This document shows, piece by piece, positions 7,160-8,241 of a DNA stretch of 8,241 nucleotides. The stretch lies in NCBI GenBank assembly GCA_035286665.1, contig DATECY010000179.1:1-8241 (forward strand), read 5' to 3'. The translations under genes and the position numbers were made by a program. Positions within the stretch are counted from its first letter, which is position 1. Each line of letters starts with the position of its first letter. The notes under the pieces are model-generated. The model had not been told where the DNA came from. It worked only from the letters and a program-made list of their open reading frames with translations, and did no database searches. Origin of the DNA: RBG-16-68-21 sp035286665. GTDB taxonomy: Bacteria; Actinomycetota; Acidimicrobiia; Spongiisociales; UBA11373.

Positions 7160-7597
7160 TCAGGCCTCGGTGCTCTCGGCGGCTGCGGCCTTCTTCGCGG
7201 CCGGCTTCTTCGCGGCCGGCTTGGTGGCCTGGCCCTCGTCCATCGAAGGCTTGTCGGCCTTCTCCGGCTTGAAGGACTCACGCCAGTTGCTCAGCACGTC
7301 TTCGAGTTGGTCACGCAGCCTCTCGACCCGACCCTGGAGCTGCTCGAAATCGACCCGCTCCTTGATCTCCTCGACGACCCTGCCTTCGCGAAGCTGCTCG
7401 GTGACCTTCTCGCCCTCGGCGATCCAGGTCTCGATCGCCTTGTGTGCGCCCTTGGTGACGCGGCCGGTGTACCCGACGATGTGCTTGCCGGCAACCACAG
7501 GGGCGCCCACGACCGCAAATGCGGCCTTCTTGGACGTGTCGGCGATGCCGTGCATGGTCTTTCCGGCGGTCTCCCGCATTTCGGTGGCGGTCTTCAT
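7160..7597 (-). CDS. Small helical HbhA-like protein with Lys/Ala-rich C-terminal tail
   Basis: The 145-residue protein starts at the ATG at 7597, not at the longer open frame reaching 7999, which overlaps the XRE gene. AGGAG at 7607-7603, five bases upstream, supports this start, as does the ATGA overlap with the XRE stop codon. Residues 25-45 (AAFAVVGAPVVAGKHIVGYTG) are weakly hydrophobic and may associate with membrane or lipid. Residues 54-112 are predicted helical or coiled-coil, including VDFEQLQGRVERLRDQLEDV and NWRESFKPE. The tail after 113 is low complexity, with KPAAKKPAAKKAAAAE. This layout recalls mycobacterial heparin-binding haemagglutinin HbhA, whose Lys/Ala/Pro tail binds sulfated glycans, and also phasin-like proteins. 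Sequence identity to HbhA is not obvious, and no signal peptide is visible. The upstream XRE neighbour matches the hbhA locus arrangement. Function is inferred. Confidence 0.82.
   Translation of the reverse strand: MKTATEMRETAGKTMHGIADTSKKAAFAVVGAPVVAGKHIVGYTGRVTKGAHKAIETWIAEGEKVTEQLREGRVVEEIKERVDFEQLQGRVERLRDQLEDVLSNWRESFKPEKADKPSMDEGQATKPAAKKPAAKKAAAAESTEA
7191..7220 (-). repeat. Two perfect 15-bp tandem copies in the Lys/Ala tail
   Basis: TTCTTCGCGGCCGGC (plus-strand reading) occurs at 7191-7205 and again at 7206-7220. On the minus strand it encodes the repeated AAKK and Pro units of the tail. Identical copies suggest recent slippage or duplication, so tail length may vary between strains. 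Confidence 0.85.
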
Positions 7598-7941
7598 GGT
7601 GTCTCCTGTTCGTGGCCCGTGAGGAAGCTCCGGTAGATCTCTCTGAGGGCCTGTTTCTGTCGGTCGCTCAACGTGGTGTCGGCCTCTATGGCATCTTCGA
7701 GGTCCGGCACTTCTCGACCCTCGAGGAGGCCGGCTCGCTCGTAGAGCGATTCCGCCGAAACCGAGAGTCCTCGAGCGATTCGCTTGAGGATCTCCGCGGA
7801 GGGCTTGCGCACGCCGCGCTCGATCTGGCTGAGGTACGGATTGGATACGCCGGCTCGCTCGGCGAGCTTGCGCAACGAGATCGCGCTCCGCTCCCGCTGT
7901 TGGCGGATGAACGAGCCGAGGTCGGGCACCGGGTGTTTCAT
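7594..7941 (-). CDS. XRE-family (Cro/CI-type) helix-turn-helix regulator
   Basis: The 115-residue protein has an N-terminal HTH_3 domain at residues 8-66 (LGSFIRQQRERSAISLRKLA onward), with recognition helix SNPYLSQIERG at 33-43 and RKPSAEILKRIARGL after it. The remainder (ESLYERAGLLEG, then DTTLSDRQKQALREIYRSFL) matches the short C-terminal helix typical of the actinobacterial regulators that precede hbhA-like genes, such as the Rv0474-type protein of mycobacteria (recalled, not searched). There is no ligand-binding domain. It is the first gene of a minus-strand operon and its TGA overlaps the next gene's ATG, so translation of the two is probably coupled. A long palindrome in its own promoter suggests that the protein represses its operon. 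The ATG at 7941 lies directly behind a promoter and no upstream extension is needed. Confidence 0.93.
   Translation of the reverse strand: MKHPVPDLGSFIRQQRERSAISLRKLAERAGVSNPYLSQIERGVRKPSAEILKRIARGLSVSAESLYERAGLLEGREVPDLEDAIEADTTLSDRQKQALREIYRSFLTGHEQETP
7603..7607 (-). promoter_or_regulatory. Ribosome binding site of the HbhA-like gene
   Basis: AGGAG on the minus strand lies inside the end of the XRE coding sequence, five bases before the ATG at 7597. It decides the start of the downstream gene and fits ATGA-coupled translation. Confidence 0.75.
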
Positions 7942-7949
7942 GTGCTAGC

Positions 7950-7978
7950 AGGATACTCCATTCTGCTTGCAAATGCAA
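7950..7978 (-). promoter_or_regulatory. Predicted sigma-70-type promoter of the XRE/HbhA-like operon
   Basis: On the minus strand TTGCAT (7978-7973) and TATCCT (7955-7950) are separated by exactly 17 bp. The -10 ends eight bases before the XRE ATG, so the transcript would be leaderless or carry only one or two leader bases. No Shine-Dalgarno precedes the ATG, which agrees. Confidence 0.7.
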
Positions 7979-7987
7979 GCAGAATGG
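7958..7987. promoter_or_regulatory. 30-bp palindrome: probable XRE operator
   Basis: CCATTCTGCTTGCA (7958-7971) and TGCAAGCAGAATGG (7974-7987) are perfect 14-bp inverted arms around a 2-bp AA centre. The palindrome covers the predicted -35 and most of the -35/-10 spacer of the XRE promoter. A dimeric XRE repressor would be expected to bind such a site. Which protein binds it is inferred from position only. Confidence 0.75.
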
Positions 7988-8067
7988 GTCACCCGTCACC
8001 CGTCTTGCGCATTGCGCATTGCGCCGCGTGCACGCTCCTCTGGCAAATCGCGGATCGCGTATCGCGG
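7988..8067. repeat. Three consecutive heptamer tandem-repeat clusters
   Basis: Three different 7-bp tandem repeats lie within 80 bp. GTCACCC occurs twice plus a partial GTC (7988-8004). TTGCGCA occurs twice plus a third copy lacking its last base (8005-8024). After a gap, ATCGCGG, ATCGCGT and ATCGCGG occur in a row (8047-8067). No gene is supported here. The first cluster abuts the palindrome. Confidence 0.8.
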
Positions 8068-8124
8068 GCGCTTAACCCCCTCGCCGGGCTCCCTTGTTCG
8101 CCTCGCTATCGTCCTGCGGGCCGC

Positions 8125-8130
8125 GGAGGA
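8125..8130 (+). promoter_or_regulatory. Ribosome binding site of the right-edge gene
   Basis: GGAGGA ends two bases before the ATG at 8133. The motif is strong but the spacing is shorter than usual. TATCGT at 8107-8112 could serve as its -10. Confidence 0.5.
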
Positions 8131-8132
8131 AC

Positions 8133-8241
8133 ATGACCACCAGTCACCACGGGGACGATTCCACCATCATCGTGATGCGCGCCGGCGCGTCGGCTGCCGA
8201 GGTCGACGGCGTGGTGGAACGACTGCGCGACGTCGGCGCCG
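8133..8241 (+). CDS. Probable 3-deoxy-7-phosphoheptulonate (DAHP) synthase, N-terminal fragment (3' end missing)
   Basis: Only 36 complete codons are visible before the right edge. After a short polar lead (MTTSHHGDDST) the sequence reads IIVMRAGASAAEVDGVVERL, then RDVGA. This resembles the ferredoxin-like regulatory N-domain of type I (AroA-I beta) DAHP synthases, which often begin MIIVM-x-PGA followed by a helix VxxVxxRLxxxG. That enzyme condenses phosphoenolpyruvate and erythrose-4-phosphate at the entry to the shikimate pathway. The ATG at 8133 is preceded by GGAGGA at short spacing. An internal GTG at 8172 or ATG at 8175 falls inside the first beta strand and is less likely to be the start. 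With so little sequence the assignment is tentative, and another ferredoxin-like or ACT-like protein is possible. Confidence 0.6.
   Translation, partial: MTTSHHGDDSTIIVMRAGASAAEVDGVVERLRDVGA

Noticed and set aside
5572..7281. A 569-codon open frame on the minus strand
   Set aside because: It runs antisense through the giant gene's end and both the nucleotidyltransferase and DUF4332 genes, each of which has clear family motifs. Its translation is Arg/Pro-rich low-complexity sequence typical of antisense frames in GC-rich DNA.
7598..7999. Long N-terminal extension of the HbhA-like frame up to 7999
   Set aside because: It overlaps the whole XRE gene in another frame and its translation is not protein-like. 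The ATG at 7597 has its own ribosome binding site and an ATGA overlap.
7988..8067. CRISPR array
   Set aside because: The repeats are 7 bp, adjacent and without spacers, and three different motifs are involved, so this is a simple tandem-repeat cluster.
7519..8136. A 205-codon plus-strand frame ending in the right-hand gene's start region
   Set aside because: It is antisense to the XRE and HbhA-like genes and runs through the palindrome and the heptamer repeats. There is no family signature.

Overview
This is a GC-rich window with G/C-rich third codon positions. Several features point to an actinobacterium (Actinomycetota): TANNNT-type leaderless promoters, an XRE regulator paired with a Lys/Ala-tailed HbhA-like protein, and a DUF4332 helix-hairpin-helix protein. 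An Acidimicrobiia-like lineage would fit, but that is a guess from gene style and not a measured placement.

Layout: (1) Bases 1-5883 (+) hold the 3' part of one giant surface-protein gene, cut by the left edge. The visible 1960 residues carry 13 putative-Ig (He_PIG/cadherin-like) repeats of about 95 residues. A DUF11-like domain, itself interrupted by a beta-rich insert, splits the array. After the repeats come a Big_9/cadherin-like domain, a membrane segment, an SH3-like domain and a C-terminal domain of unknown role. (2) Bases 5974-6600 (+) encode a MocA/MobA-like nucleotidyltransferase, apparently read from a leaderless promoter. (3) Bases 6679-7083 (+) encode a DUF4332 protein with two helix-hairpin-helix motifs. 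(4) A strong GC hairpin at 7108-7141 separates this gene from a convergent two-gene minus-strand operon: an XRE regulator (7941 to 7594), then a small helical HbhA-like protein (7597 to 7160), joined by an ATGA overlap. (5) An intergenic stretch (7942-8132) holds a 30-bp near-perfect palindrome lying on the XRE promoter, followed by three different heptamer tandem repeats. (6) Bases 8133-8241 (+) are the start of a gene whose first residues resemble the N-terminal domain of a type I DAHP synthase, cut by the right edge.

The genes do not form one pathway. The best-supported regulatory unit is the XRE/HbhA-like operon, where the palindrome overlaps the predicted -35 element and the -35/-10 spacer and suggests autorepression. 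No clearly new multi-gene system is visible. The points most worth following are that operator, the heptamer clusters, the domain-in-domain insertion in the giant protein, and the giant protein's apparently cytoplasmic SH3-like tail.
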